Shown piece by piece: positions 8,770-17,781 of a stretch of DNA of 64,000 nt. Location of the stretch: the NCBI GenBank assembly GCA_964632485.1, contig CAZWDO010000010.1:70909-134908 (forward strand), in the 5' to 3' direction. Origin of the DNA: CAZWDO01 sp964632485 [NCBI: uncultured bacterium] (GTDB lineage: Bacteria > JAGOEH01). Position 1 is the stretch's first letter. Every line of letters starts with the position of its first letter. Made by a program: the position numbers and the translations under genes. The notes under the pieces were generated by a model. The model was not told where the DNA came from. It did no database searches and worked only from the letters and a program-made list of their open reading frames with translations.

Positions 8770-10319
8770 CAATCGTATTCCTCGATATTATATTGTTCCA
8801 GTTTGCGATAGAGGGTTCGCAACCCAATTTTAAGGGACTGGGCGGTTTTTCTTTTATTCCCTCGATAATAGGCCAGTGTTTTAAGGATAATTTCCCGTTC
8901 GATTTCTTCCAATGGAGTTCCGATTGGAAGCGAAAGCTGGTTTATAACAAGACTGGAGGGCGAGTTTACGCTGGAAGGTCGCTCTGAGGTATATTGAGAG
9001 GTTTCTGTTCTCTCGATGATGAGTTGTTTTAAATCCTGAATTTCAAGATGCAGGGCTTTAATTGCCTGAAAAATCATCTCGCGTTCAACCTGGTCGTTGG
9101 GCTTATGAATAAAAACGGGCAGGTTGGGGGATGCGGCCTGAGATGGAAACGGATTGCCTAAAAGGGCCAGAGGAGCGCTTTTCTGATGAAGGTAACTTTC
9201 GATATCGCGTTCATTAATCTGTTTTTTCGGTTGCATGATTACAATACTTTCCACGATGTTTCTCAATTCGCGGATATTTCCCGGCCAATGGTACTCTGTC
9301 ATGCTGGCGTAGGCTTCATTCGTGAATCCGACAAAATCCAGATGGTTATCGCCGCAGAATTTTTTTGCGAACATATTGATTAATAACGGAATATCTTTTT
9401 TTCGTTCCCGCAGGGCCGGCATTTGGATGGAAAACACTTTTAATCGATAATAAAGGTCTCGGCGGAATGTTCCGTTCATGAGCGATTCTTCCAGATTGGC
9501 ATTGGTGGCAGTTATGATCCGGACATCGACTTTGATGGTTTCGCCGCCGCCGACGCGCATGAACTCACGTTCTTCCAGTACGCGTAGAAATTTGATTTGA
9601 GTATTGATGGACATTTCTCCGACTTCGTCCAGAAACAATGAACCCTTGTCTGCCAGTTCAAATTTCCCTTTAGTGCGCCCGACGGCGCCCGTGAAAGCCC
9701 CTTTCTCATAACCGAAAAGTTCGCTTTCAAGCAGGGTTTCGGTAAGCGCGCCGCAATTGATCGCAATGAACGGTTTGAATCGGCGTGGACTATGCAGATG
9801 AATGGCGCGGGCCAGGACTTCTTTGCCGGTACCGCTTTCTCCGTTGATGAATACCGTTGCCTGGGTTGGGGCTACCTGCATGACTGTATCGATGACATTG
9901 CGCATAATCTCCGATCGGCCGATCATGCCGGCGGTTTCCGTCAATTCAATCCGGGTCTGGACCTCTTTCAGTCGGTAGAAGAAATCGTCGTCCTGTATGG
10001 GAGCCGTAACGATTTCATCAATGTAAAATGAGGTCAATGGCATGACGGAGCTAAGCTGCTCTTTTTCTATTACCGCGATGATACCGATCGTCGGATTGTC
10101 CCGGACCATCAGTTTCACCGCTTGCATACAGGTTTCCGGTTGATGGCGCCAATCGATAATAAAAACCCCGTATTCCTGGGTGCGTATATATCCCAAGGCC
10201 TCTTCGTAGGTCGCTACCGGTTGATAGTTGAAGGGATGCTGTGTCTTGATCCGGGTGATGGCATAGCGTAAGGATGCATCGCGGGTCAAGATCAGAATAC
10301 GGTTGAATTTGTCTTTCAT
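8769..10319 (-). CDS. NtrC-family sigma54 activator with degenerate receiver
   Basis: 516 residues. A receiver-like domain (1-120) keeps an aspartate in FIIDW (D56), but the N-terminal acid pair is replaced (LILTRDAS) and the usual Lys of the TKP motif is Ala (VTAPI), so normal phosphorylation is doubtful. The AAA+ domain is intact: Walker A GESGTGKE, GAFTGA for sigma54 contact, Walker B LFLDEVGEM, and RERKKDIP. The C-terminus carries a Fis-type helix-turn-helix (RKTAQSLKIGLRTLYRKL). It should activate sigma54 promoters. Its ATG directly follows the moxR stop, so the two are co-transcribed. Confidence 0.92.
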   Translation of the reverse strand: MKDKFNRILILTRDASLRYAITRIKTQHPFNYQPVATYEEALGYIRTQEYGVFIIDWRHQPETCMQAVKLMVRDNPTIGIIAVIEKEQLSSVMPLTSFYIDEIVTAPIQDDDFFYRLKEVQTRIELTETAGMIGRSEIMRNVIDTVMQVAPTQATVFINGESGTGKEVLARAIHLHSPRRFKPFIAINCGALTETLLESELFGYEKGAFTGAVGRTKGKFELADKGSLFLDEVGEMSINTQIKFLRVLEEREFMRVGGGETIKVDVRIITATNANLEESLMNGTFRRDLYYRLKVFSIQMPALRERKKDIPLLINMFAKKFCGDNHLDFVGFTNEAYASMTEYHWPGNIRELRNIVESIVIMQPKKQINERDIESYLHQKSAPLALLGNPFPSQAASPNLPVFIHKPNDQVEREMIFQAIKALHLEIQDLKQLIIERTETSQYTSERPSSVNSPSSLVINQLSLPIGTPLEEIEREIILKTLAYYRGNKRKTAQSLKIGLRTLYRKLEQYNIEEYD

Positions 10320-11306
10320 TTATTTTTCGGGAATCTGCTCAATTAGTTTTTGGATGAGTTGATCCGGAGAGATTCCTTCCGCCTCGGCGGTAAAATTGGG
10401 GATCAGTCGATGGCGCAAGACCACCGGAGCAACTTGCTGGATATCCTTAATGCCTGGAACCAGGTTCCCTTCCAGCATGGCTTTAGTTTTAGCCGCTAAG
10501 ATTAGAAATTGAGATGCGCGCGGACCGGCGCCCCAGGAAAGGTATTTGGCGATATAATCGGGAATCTCTTTTTGTCCGGGACGGGTCGCTCTGACTAAGC
10601 GTACGGCATAGTCAATTACAAATTCCGCTACCGGGATTTCCCGTACCAGATGTTGATATTCCTTAATTTCTTTGGCGTGAAGCAGCGGTTTCAGCTCTCC
10701 GGTCTGTACTCCGGTCGTGCGTTTGACTATTTCAATTTCCTGTGAAAAATCAGGATAATCGACTTTAATGTTAAACATGAAACGGTCAAGCTGCGCTTCA
10801 GGAAGGGGATAGGTCCCTTCCTGCTCAATGGGATTCTGGGTGGCCAGTACAAAAAAAGGATCTGGTAGAGAATAGGTTTTCCCGGAAGCCGTCACTTCAC
10901 GTTCCTGCATGGCCTGCAGGAGCGCTGATTGGGTTTTCGGCGGGGTTCGGTTGATTTCGTCCGCTAATATAATATTTGCAAAAACTGGGCCTTTCACAAA
11001 CTGAAAGGTTTTTTTGCCGCTTGATAAGTCGTCCTCAATGACTTCTGAACCGGTAATGTCTGTTGGCATCAAATCCGGAGTGAACTGGATGCGTTTGAAG
11101 GTCAGATCAAAAACCCGGGCTAAGGTGCTGATCATGAGCGTTTTCGCTAATCCCGGCACGCCGACCAATAAACAATGGCCGCCGCTAAATAGTGAAATAA
11201 GCAGTTCATCGATTACCGTTTCCTGGCCCACAATGATTTTGGATAATTCCTGTTTAATTTGTCGGGCTGACTGATTAATTTTCGTGTACTTTTCTTCCTG
11301 GCTCAT
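10320..11306 (-). CDS. MoxR family AAA+ ATPase
   Basis: 328 residues with Walker A GVPGLAKT, the MoxR signature QFTPDLMPTDITG, Walker B ILADEINR, PKTQSALLQAMQE, sensor ATQNPIEQEGTYPLPEAQLDRF, and the MoxR lid at the C-terminus. MoxR ATPases act as chaperones that mature protein complexes, usually alongside DUF58 and von Willebrand A proteins. Those partners are absent here; instead it heads an operon with a sigma54 activator and dprA. SD AGGAG lies just upstream of the ATG. Confidence 0.93.
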   Translation of the reverse strand: MSQEEKYTKINQSARQIKQELSKIIVGQETVIDELLISLFSGGHCLLVGVPGLAKTLMISTLARVFDLTFKRIQFTPDLMPTDITGSEVIEDDLSSGKKTFQFVKGPVFANIILADEINRTPPKTQSALLQAMQEREVTASGKTYSLPDPFFVLATQNPIEQEGTYPLPEAQLDRFMFNIKVDYPDFSQEIEIVKRTTGVQTGELKPLLHAKEIKEYQHLVREIPVAEFVIDYAVRLVRATRPGQKEIPDYIAKYLSWGAGPRASQFLILAAKTKAMLEGNLVPGIKDIQQVAPVVLRHRLIPNFTAEAEGISPDQLIQKLIEQIPEK

Positions 11307-11416
11307 TAACTTCTCCTTAATCTGATATGCGAGTCATTTTTTATCATGGTCTTAACTGTTTGTCTATTCGGTTATAGCATGGCCGGCTGATGGGGTTCCC
11401 CATTTCAGCCGCCATT

Positions 11417-12148
11417 TTATTTCTCAATTCGGCAACCTTGCGCGGGCAGGAAAACGACCCGGGTTCCTTTTCTGGAATTTTTCCGCGCAGTCAACACGCA
11501 TAACGAGTGTGTTCGATTGTCGTTTTCAGAAAAAAAACGGATTTCTTCCACGTGAAGGCGGAGTTGCTGCATAATATACAAAATTTTTGTCAAAAAGGCA
11601 ACAGGATAAATGCAAAAAAAAAGGCCTTTGGGTACTAAAAGTTTACTGATTGCCTGGAATGTGGCTTTTAGGGTATTATCGCTGATCGAATGCGCCTTCG
11701 CCTTGAGTGGATGGTTGGGAGAACGGCTGGATGCGGGCGAATAGAAGGGTGGGTTTAGGGCGATGGTATTAAAAAAGTGGGCGGGGTACAACTGGCTCAG
11801 GCTGCTAAAATCGGCGCATATTGTTACGGCCATGGATGTTAGTCCGTTGTGTCGGAGATTGTGATTGACGACTTTCAGCAGGGGAAACTGGTTATCTAAA
11901 AAATGAACACGCTGCGCATGATGATAAAAGAGCCAATGCAAACCGACGCCTCCTTGACCGCACCCTAAATCGAGCGCGTGTCCGAGATATGAAGACTGGA
12001 GCGTTGTATGCAACAAGAGCCAGGTCGCATGATTAAAAGCGGGATAGGAGCGTTTTTGGTAGAACCGGTAGCGCTGGTCAATGCCGGCGGGTTCGGTCCA
12101 CCAGTCATTCCCATTCGATAGTGGCGGGGGGTTTGCTGCTGATGTCAT
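11417..12148 (-). CDS. TrmN6-like class I methyltransferase
   Basis: 243 residues. SAM-binding motif I is LDLGCGQGGVG near residue 61 and the N6-adenine or N2-guanine catalytic motif is NPPF near 131, followed by SPNHPLKAKAHS, which resembles the TrmN6/YfiC tRNA methyltransferases (E. coli YfiC methylates A37 of tRNA-Val). RsmC-like rRNA methyltransferases share this motif, so the target is uncertain. The annotated start overlaps the end of guaA by 44 nt; I see no good alternative start downstream, so the exact N-terminus is unsure. Confidence 0.7.
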   Translation of the reverse strand: MTSAANPPPLSNGNDWWTEPAGIDQRYRFYQKRSYPAFNHATWLLLHTTLQSSYLGHALDLGCGQGGVGLHWLFYHHAQRVHFLDNQFPLLKVVNHNLRHNGLTSMAVTICADFSSLSQLYPAHFFNTIALNPPFYSPASSRSPNHPLKAKAHSISDNTLKATFQAISKLLVPKGLFFCIYPVAFLTKILYIMQQLRLHVEEIRFFSENDNRTHSLCVLTARKNSRKGTRVVFLPAQGCRIEK

Positions 12149-13640
12149 ATACGACCCGATTGACGCCGCTGACCTTGTTAATGATACGGTTAGCCAGTTT
12201 AGTTAAAAAAGCCGCTGGGAAGGGGAATACTTCGGCGGTCATAAAATCGGTGGTCACCACCGCCCGTAATGCCGCGACATACTGATAGGTCCGTTCATCT
12301 CCCATCACACCGACAGTTTTTACCGGCAAGAGCACGGCCAGCGCCTGGGATATTTGTCGGTAGTAATCTTCCTCGATCAGGGCATCTATAAAGATTTCAT
12401 CGACATCGCGTAGGATTTCGAGCTTTTCAGATGTTATTTCGCCCGGAATACGTACGGCTAAACCCGGGCCGGGGAATGGATGCCGGTGTAAAATCCGCTC
12501 AGGTACCGCCAGTTGCGCTCCCAGACGGCGGACTTCATCTTTAAAAAGCTCTCGTAAGGGTTCGATTAGCTCTAATTTCATCGAATCCGGCAGACCTCCG
12601 ACATTATGATGAGTCTTAATAGTAGCTGATGGCCCTTTGTAGGAAAGGCTCTCGATAACGTCAGGATAAAGAGTGCCCTGAGCAAGAAAGGCGGCATTGG
12701 GGTAATGGTTGAGCTGGTTTTCGAAAACTTCGATAAAGGAGTGGCCGATGATTTTGCGTTTTTTCTCCGGATCGGTAATGCCGGCCAATCGTTCTAAAAA
12801 TAAGAGACCGGCATCTATATATTCAATCTGTAAATGGCCCATCAATGCGTAGGCCTCAGCAACTTTTTGTTGTTCGTTTTTTCGGATTAACCCATTATCA
12901 ATAAAAAAACAGCGTAACTGATCACCCAGCGCCCGGTGCAGCAATGCTGCGGTAACGGAAGAATCCACTCCTCCGCTGAGGGCCAGTATTACCTGCCGGT
13001 TTCCGACTTTGCAACGGATTGATTCAATTTGTTCGGTTATGAAATCGCTCATTTTCCAATCGCCCCGACATTGGCAAATCCGGTAGATAAAATTATGTAA
13101 CATTTCTTGTCCATGGGGGGTGTGAATGACTTCAGGGTGAAATTGGACTCCCCACCGTTTTTGCAGCGGGCTTTCGAACGCAGCGATGATGCCGTTATCA
13201 GAATGGGCGGTTATGGCAAACCCTTGCGGGGCTTTTCGGATCTGATCGGAATGGCTCATCCAAACCTGTTGAGTAGAATCCATTCCCTGGAAAAAAAGTG
13301 AGGATTGAGTGTTCAGCGCTATATGGGCCGAGCCGTATTCACGGACTTCACCCCGTAATATTTCCCCGCCGAATTGAAGCGCCATGGCCTGCATGCCATA
13401 ACAAATTCCCAGTATCGGAACTTCGGCGGACCACACTGACGATTTGGGTAATGGAGCATCCGCGGCATAGACCGAAGAGGGACCCCCGGAAAGAATGATG
13501 CCTTTCAAACGCGCATCAGAACCAGGTTCCCAATCATAATTTTGTATTTCGCAATACACTTCCATCTCGCGAATCTTCCGGGCGATCAATTGCGTGTATT
13601 GCGACCCAAAATCCAGGATGATGATTTTCTCGTGATTCAT
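12105..13640 (-). CDS. guaA: GMP synthase (glutamine-hydrolysing)
   Basis: 511 residues, the usual GuaA length, starting at ATG 13640 (GAGGG 9 nt upstream); longer in-frame starts would overrun the upstream gene. The class I glutamine amidotransferase domain has nucleophile Cys80 in LGICYGMQ and the HPE of VQFHPEV. The ATP-pyrophosphatase domain has the P-loop ALSGGVDSSV, and the C-terminal dimerisation domain ends in the conserved SKPPATIEWE. It converts XMP to GMP with glutamine-derived ammonia, in the cytoplasm. It follows a small exported protein by 2 nt and is probably co-transcribed with it. Confidence 0.98.
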   Translation of the reverse strand: MNHEKIIILDFGSQYTQLIARKIREMEVYCEIQNYDWEPGSDARLKGIILSGGPSSVYAADAPLPKSSVWSAEVPILGICYGMQAMALQFGGEILRGEVREYGSAHIALNTQSSLFFQGMDSTQQVWMSHSDQIRKAPQGFAITAHSDNGIIAAFESPLQKRWGVQFHPEVIHTPHGQEMLHNFIYRICQCRGDWKMSDFITEQIESIRCKVGNRQVILALSGGVDSSVTAALLHRALGDQLRCFFIDNGLIRKNEQQKVAEAYALMGHLQIEYIDAGLLFLERLAGITDPEKKRKIIGHSFIEVFENQLNHYPNAAFLAQGTLYPDVIESLSYKGPSATIKTHHNVGGLPDSMKLELIEPLRELFKDEVRRLGAQLAVPERILHRHPFPGPGLAVRIPGEITSEKLEILRDVDEIFIDALIEEDYYRQISQALAVLLPVKTVGVMGDERTYQYVAALRAVVTTDFMTAEVFPFPAAFLTKLANRIINKVSGVNRVVYDISSKPPATIEWE

Positions 13641-13642
13641 GT

Positions 13643-14125
13643 TCAATTTCCCTCTAAACATATTTTTCGGTACATCGTTTCGGTAAACGATCCTGAATCG
13701 ATCGCCATCCATTGCGCATTCTCGAATATTTTTTGTAAGGGTCGGTTTTTTCCTTTAAATTCTTTCTGATAAAAGACTTCGTACGCAGTCATACGAAATT
13801 CCTTTTGGCCGCACTTAAACTCGATATACTCAACGAGCGAATCTACATCCTTATATTTTTTTCCATTAATTAAAATAATATGGTTATAGATCGGCGTCAA
13901 GATCATTTTCGATACTAAGCAATTCGTGTCTGTAACCTGTTTCATAGTTGTATCGAGCCAGGCGATATAGCTGAACTGATCGTCCTGGTGGACAGAATCG
14001 ATGCGGATAAATTTCGACTTTACAGTTGCATTGGTCGGGGATGGTGTGTTTTCCGCCGCGCTGTTACAGTAGTAATTCATCAATGCTATAACCATCAATA
14101 AAAATGTTACATATCGAAATCGCAT
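13643..14125 (-). CDS. Small exported protein of unknown function
   Basis: 160 residues from ATG 14125, which has a strong AGGAGG site; in-frame starts further upstream do not. Residues 1-20 form a hydrophobic signal sequence (FRYVTFLLMVIALM) followed by a cysteine (NYYC), not a good lipobox. The mature part is mixed in charge with four further cysteines or so and no motif I recognise. It ends 2 nt before guaA, so the two share a transcript. No function assigned. Confidence 0.65.
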   Translation of the reverse strand: MRFRYVTFLLMVIALMNYYCNSAAENTPSPTNATVKSKFIRIDSVHQDDQFSYIAWLDTTMKQVTDTNCLVSKMILTPIYNHIILINGKKYKDVDSLVEYIEFKCGQKEFRMTAYEVFYQKEFKGKNRPLQKIFENAQWMAIDSGSFTETMYRKICLEGN

Positions 14126-14273
14126 ATCTTCCTCCTTGGGGTTTTGTGGAATTAAAAAGTTCCGGATAGGGATGTAATCCGGGACGTGTTTGTTTCGTCT
14201 CACGGCGCTTTATCTGCCCCGGATGCTGAGTGACCAAGAAAATTTGAGGTCAGAACTTACAGAACTATCTGAA

Positions 14274-14302
14274 ATATTAAAAAAATTAGCGCAGTTTGTC
14301 AA
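14274..14302 (-). promoter_or_regulatory. Sigma70-type promoter for the small-protein/guaA unit
   Basis: On the minus strand TTGACA (14302-14297), 17-nt spacer, TAATAT (14279-14274). About 150 nt of leader precede the ATG at 14125; no purine riboswitch was recognised in it. Confidence 0.6.
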
Positions 14303-14429
14303 GTCTTAATTTTATCTTTAGCCGATGTTTTTAACCCAACTTGCGGGATACAATAAATTGGCAAAAAATTCTCATGTTGTCAGTCAATAATTTGTGTTTT
14401 TTGTCAAGTTTTACATACCCATGGATTAA

Positions 14430-14820
14430 ATCTGTAGCGTATTCGATTCCATCGAATATTCAACCCTCATTATGGATCGGGGAGTGTTCAGCCGGGAAAA
14501 TATTGAGTTGCTCAACGCCCGAGGGTTAAAGTACATGATCGCTGTCTCAGCGGAAAAATTTCTTTCCGTCAGCCGGGCGAACCCGAAACATTACGTAAGG
14601 ATATCTGCCAAGAACTGAATGTCGGCTATATCAATTTACCGCTAGATGAACAAAAAATCTCTCACCGAGGGGATATCCGCACCAAGTTCATTACCAATGT
14701 ACGCTATATTTATCGTCGCAATTCAGCATGAGCCTATAAAATGAAAAGGAACCGGCAAGAGAAGCTGGGCGCTAAAGGGCATGAAGTGGACGCCGCCAAT
14801 CAATATTTACGGGCTCTTCC
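14430..14820 (+). pseudogene. Decayed transposase fragment (IS4/IS1634-like)
   Basis: Conceptual translation gives TLIMDRGVFSRENIELL followed by GLKYMIAVS. That is the block around the second catalytic Asp (DRG) of IS4/IS1634-type transposases. The frame hits a stop at 14616-14618. Similarity seems to continue in another frame (GYINLPLDEQK, then VRYIYRRN) to a stop at 14729-14731, then a Lys/Arg-rich part. At least one frameshift and one stop make it inactive. No terminal inverted repeats were found. The remaining sequence from 14126 to 15028 holds only the minus-strand promoter above. Confidence 0.55.
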
Positions 14821-15028
14821 GCGCGCAAAGACAGATGTTCAACATTGAAAACCGGAAACTCAATTGGGGAACTGGAAGATGAATAACTTTGCCAAACTGA
14901 CTGCAGACGCTGACCCGCGTCGGAAGAAATCCAACGAAGAAAATAAAATCGAGGACTTGATTGATCGTTACAGATGGATGCCGGTTCGGTGTCCGGTATG
15001 ACGCACTGTTAAAGTGAATGTATAATGT

Positions 15029-15751
15029 TCAGTGTACAATGACCACCCGAGGATCGGCCAGTATATAGCGGATATGTTCAAGCGATTCTCTGGTCGGTAT
15101 CTGTACCCAGCCTTCGCTGGCAGATCGATCTAAGTGATTCAGATGCAGGATATCAAAACGAATTGTTGGTAAGATTTCTTTGAATTTTAAGATTTCTTCA
15201 TCCTGATCGTTAATCCCCGGAACAATGAAGATTTCGAGCGCGATTTTGCCATGAAATCTATGGCTGAATTGCTGGAGCGATTGGATGATTTGATTCGCCG
15301 TCACTCCGGTAATCGGTCGATTGATTGCTTGATGGGCTTTTTCCGACACGGCATTAAGAGTGGGTACCAGAAGATCAATGGTTTGGATTTCATCCCAAAT
15401 GGCGGGCAGGCGTAACAGACTGCTGTTGGTCAGCAATGCTGCGCGATAGGATGGGTAGTGTGTGTGAAGGAACTGGATGATTTCGCCCAGACCTAAGTAA
15501 AGTGTCGGTTCGCCACAGCCGGAGAAAGTGATATGATCAAGGTGGGGCTGTCCCGCAAGGAAATGATCAAGTTCTTCAATTAGTTTTTTCGGCTGGACGA
15601 ACATAGAACGTTGAATTGTCAGTTTGTCAGTGGGGCCGCATTCACAATATACGCAATTAAACGAACAGGTTTTGCAGGGTAGTACGTTAATCCCCAATGA
15701 GCGGCCTAATCTTCGGGATTGAAGGGGGCCCCGTAAATATTGGTAATTCAT
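15029..15751 (-). CDS. Radical SAM protein of the TYW1-like group (COG0731)
   Basis: 240 residues from ATG 15751, with GGAG upstream; the in-frame extension has no ribosome site. The [4Fe-4S] cluster motif CxxxCxxC is C29-C33-C36 (CSFNCVYC) near the N-terminus, following the LGRSLGIN sequence typical of this group. GEPTLY and VPTLNA belong to the SAM-binding barrel. The archaeal relatives make wyosine bases on tRNA-Phe, but many bacterial members are uncharacterised, so no reaction is assigned. It is transcribed divergently from the epimerase gene. Confidence 0.85.
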   Translation of the reverse strand: MNYQYLRGPLQSRRLGRSLGINVLPCKTCSFNCVYCECGPTDKLTIQRSMFVQPKKLIEELDHFLAGQPHLDHITFSGCGEPTLYLGLGEIIQFLHTHYPSYRAALLTNSSLLRLPAIWDEIQTIDLLVPTLNAVSEKAHQAINRPITGVTANQIIQSLQQFSHRFHGKIALEIFIVPGINDQDEEILKFKEILPTIRFDILHLNHLDRSASEGWVQIPTRESLEHIRYILADPRVVIVH

Positions 15752-15981
15752 TTTAGCTCCTTGAGTCTGAGTTGATACAAGGGCGCGCCTCCGGGTTTTC
15801 TTATGCGCGGTTGGAATATTTGGTATATCCATATCATGTTGAAAAAGCCGAACCAGCGGGAAATTTCCGACTTTTACTTGAAATCTCTCCCGTTAGTCGG
15901 CTATGCCAATCATCAATATACGTTAATTGCGCTAAAAAAACAACTATCAAAAAAATAAGCCGCCCGGTTCGTTTTTTTTTC

Positions 15982-16010
15982 TTGCTTTTTTGTAGGATGG
16001 GATATATAAT
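15982..16010 (+). promoter_or_regulatory. Promoter of the dipeptide epimerase gene
   Basis: TTGCTT (15982-15987), 17-nt spacer, TATAAT (16005-16010), about 43 nt before the ATG. The rest of the 15752-16052 gap holds nothing else I can name. Confidence 0.5.
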
Positions 16011-16052
16011 TAAAGCGCGTCATTGAACTTTGAAAATTGAAAGGAGCCGGGC

Positions 16053-17195
16053 ATGTCCATGAGTAGGAAAGAATTTTTAAAAAGTATCGGTATAATGGGA
16101 GCTGGAGTGTTTTTAGCCCAAAATCATACATTGGCTAATCAGGGCGGCGGTGAAGACACCCCCTCAACGACTAAGCCGCGTATCGAATATGAAAAAAAAC
16201 GTTTGGAACTGTTTCATACCTGGACGATAACCCGCGGGAGCGCTGATTATAAAGAAAATGTTTTAGTATATTACCATAAAGACGGAGTTACCGGTATCGG
16301 CGAGGCATCGCACATGACCGCTGCCGGTCAGAATGCCGATCGCTCGATTGAAGAGTTGAAAAAAATTATTCCCCTTTATGAGGAAAGCGATCCCTGGCAG
16401 TTTTTTTATCTGCCGGAAAAAGCGCAGGCGATTATTCCCGAAATCTCACCGGCCAAAGCGGCGCTGGATATCGCTCTGATGGATTGGATCGGTAAAAAAC
16501 TTAATACTCCCCTTTATCGCATGTTCGGTTTGGATTCTTCCTATATTGTAAATACCTCTTTTTCAATTGGAATCGATAAACCGGACGTGATGCAGCAAAA
16601 AGTGAAAGAGGCGGAAGTCTATAAAATTCTTAAAGTGAAATTGCTCGGCAAAAACGATGAAGAGGTCATTTCAACGTTACGTAAAGTAACAGATAAGCCG
16701 ATCCGGGTTGATATTAACCAGGGCTGGACTGATAAAGAGGCCGCGGTTCGCAAAATTGAATGGATGGCTAAACAGAATATTGAGATGATCGAACAACCGA
16801 TGCCGGTGGATATGATCGAGGAAACCCGCTGGATCAAGGAACGCTCCCCCTTGCCGATTGTTGCCGATGAAGCGGTCGAAACAACCCATGACATCCCTAA
16901 GTTGGCCGAAGCATATCATGGGATTAATATTAAACTGATGAAATCGGGCGGCATTCAGGAGGCTTATCGCATGGCGCTGCTGGGCCGCGCTTATGGTTTG
17001 GATATCATGTTTGGCTGTATGATCGAAACCTCTGCCGCTATTAGCGCCGCCGCTCAATTGCAGCCTTTTGCCAAATGGGTTGATCTGGATGGGAATCTGT
17101 TAATTAAAAACGATCCTTTTGAAGGGGTTAAATTTGTCGATGGCCATTGGGTTTTAAACGATTTGCCAGGAATCGGTATCCAGGAAAAATCCTGA
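16053..17195 (+). CDS. Tat-exported dipeptide epimerase, enolase superfamily
   Basis: 380 residues; AGGAG lies 6 nt before the ATG. The N-terminus SRKEFLKSIG plus a hydrophobic run looks like a twin-arginine-type signal, though the second Arg is replaced by Lys. The enolase-superfamily site is complete: KVK (194-196), metal ligands D220, E247 (IEQPMP) and D272 (ADEAVE), and the second base in NIKLMKSGG (around 294-297). This motif set belongs to L-Ala-D/L-Glu and related dipeptide epimerases, which help recycle peptidoglycan peptides. Export is unusual, since typical members are cytoplasmic. Substrate remains inferred. Confidence 0.85.
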   Translation: MSMSRKEFLKSIGIMGAGVFLAQNHTLANQGGGEDTPSTTKPRIEYEKKRLELFHTWTITRGSADYKENVLVYYHKDGVTGIGEASHMTAAGQNADRSIEELKKIIPLYEESDPWQFFYLPEKAQAIIPEISPAKAALDIALMDWIGKKLNTPLYRMFGLDSSYIVNTSFSIGIDKPDVMQQKVKEAEVYKILKVKLLGKNDEEVISTLRKVTDKPIRVDINQGWTDKEAAVRKIEWMAKQNIEMIEQPMPVDMIEETRWIKERSPLPIVADEAVETTHDIPKLAEAYHGINIKLMKSGGIQEAYRMALLGRAYGLDIMFGCMIETSAAISAAAQLQPFAKWVDLDGNLLIKNDPFEGVKFVDGHWVLNDLPGIGIQEKS

Positions 17196-17241
17196 CGATA
17201 TCCACTCCCTTGAATCTGAAATTCTAAATTGATTGTGTATA

Positions 17242-17273
17242 TATGGACAGGCTGCCCGCTGAGTCTGTCCATA
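17242..17273. other. Inverted repeat after the epimerase gene
   Basis: TATGGACAG and CTGTCCATA form a perfect 9-bp stem around a 14-nt loop. No T run follows, so it is not a standard intrinsic terminator. It could stabilise the 3' end or serve as a factor-binding site. Confidence 0.4.
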
Positions 17274-17328
17274 ATATAGAAGCATGGAATCCGCATCCAA
17301 TTTACTTTTTTTTCTAAATAATATTTAC

Positions 17329-17356
17329 TTGACATGGAAATAAAATAGCTTATACT
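17329..17356 (+). promoter_or_regulatory. Promoter of the PAAR-like gene
   Basis: TTGACA (17329-17334), 16-nt spacer, TATACT (17351-17356), 35 nt before the ATG. Confidence 0.65.
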
Positions 17357-17391
17357 AAAACTATAATCATTAGCATATAGAAAGGATACCC

Positions 17392-17781
17392 ATGGGATTC
17401 TGGATACATCTGGGCAGTATGTGTCAATGTTCATTCGGAGCGGCTCCTTGTTCTTTATTAGTACTTCCGACCAATTGCTCCATCGTGGTGTATACACCCG
17501 GGGCCAATATCATGGACTACGCGCCGATTGTGAATCTGCCGACTTTTGGAGTATGTACTTCTCTTGCCAATCCGACAGTGGCGGCGGCAACGGCTGCAGC
17601 GCTGGGCGTACTGACGCCAATGCCCTGTATCCCGGCAACGGTCGCTCCCTGGATTGTCGGCGCGGTTACTGTATTGGTCGGAAATATGCCGGCGCTAAAC
17701 GACAGCTCAAAATTGATGTGTATGTGGGGGGGAGTGATTCAAATTACCGTTGCCGGCCAGGCAACGGTTCAAGTTCCCTGA
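17392..17781 (+). CDS. PAAR-like DUF4280 protein
   Basis: 129 residues, small and apolar, with the DUF4280 pattern: start of the SMCQCSFG type, APCSLLVLP, NIMDYAPIVNLPTFGVC, NPTVAAATAAALG, TPMPC, then LNDSSKLMCMWGGVI and a short strand tail. Such proteins resemble PAAR spike tips that cap contractile injection machines (type VI-like or tailocin-like) and carry effectors. No sheath, tube, baseplate or effector gene lies within this window, so it is an orphan tip or serves a locus elsewhere. It has its own promoter and is followed by a 480-nt gap. Confidence 0.8.
   Translation: MGFWIHLGSMCQCSFGAAPCSLLVLPTNCSIVVYTPGANIMDYAPIVNLPTFGVCTSLANPTVAAATAAALGVLTPMPCIPATVAPWIVGAVTVLVGNMPALNDSSKLMCMWGGVIQITVAGQATVQVP

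Noticed and set aside
13641-14300. Purine riboswitch upstream of guaA
   Set aside because: guaA follows the small gene by 2 nt, and the leader of that gene shows no recognisable purine aptamer core.
17242-17273. Intrinsic terminator after the epimerase
   Set aside because: The 9-bp stem is good but no T run follows; kept only as an inverted repeat.
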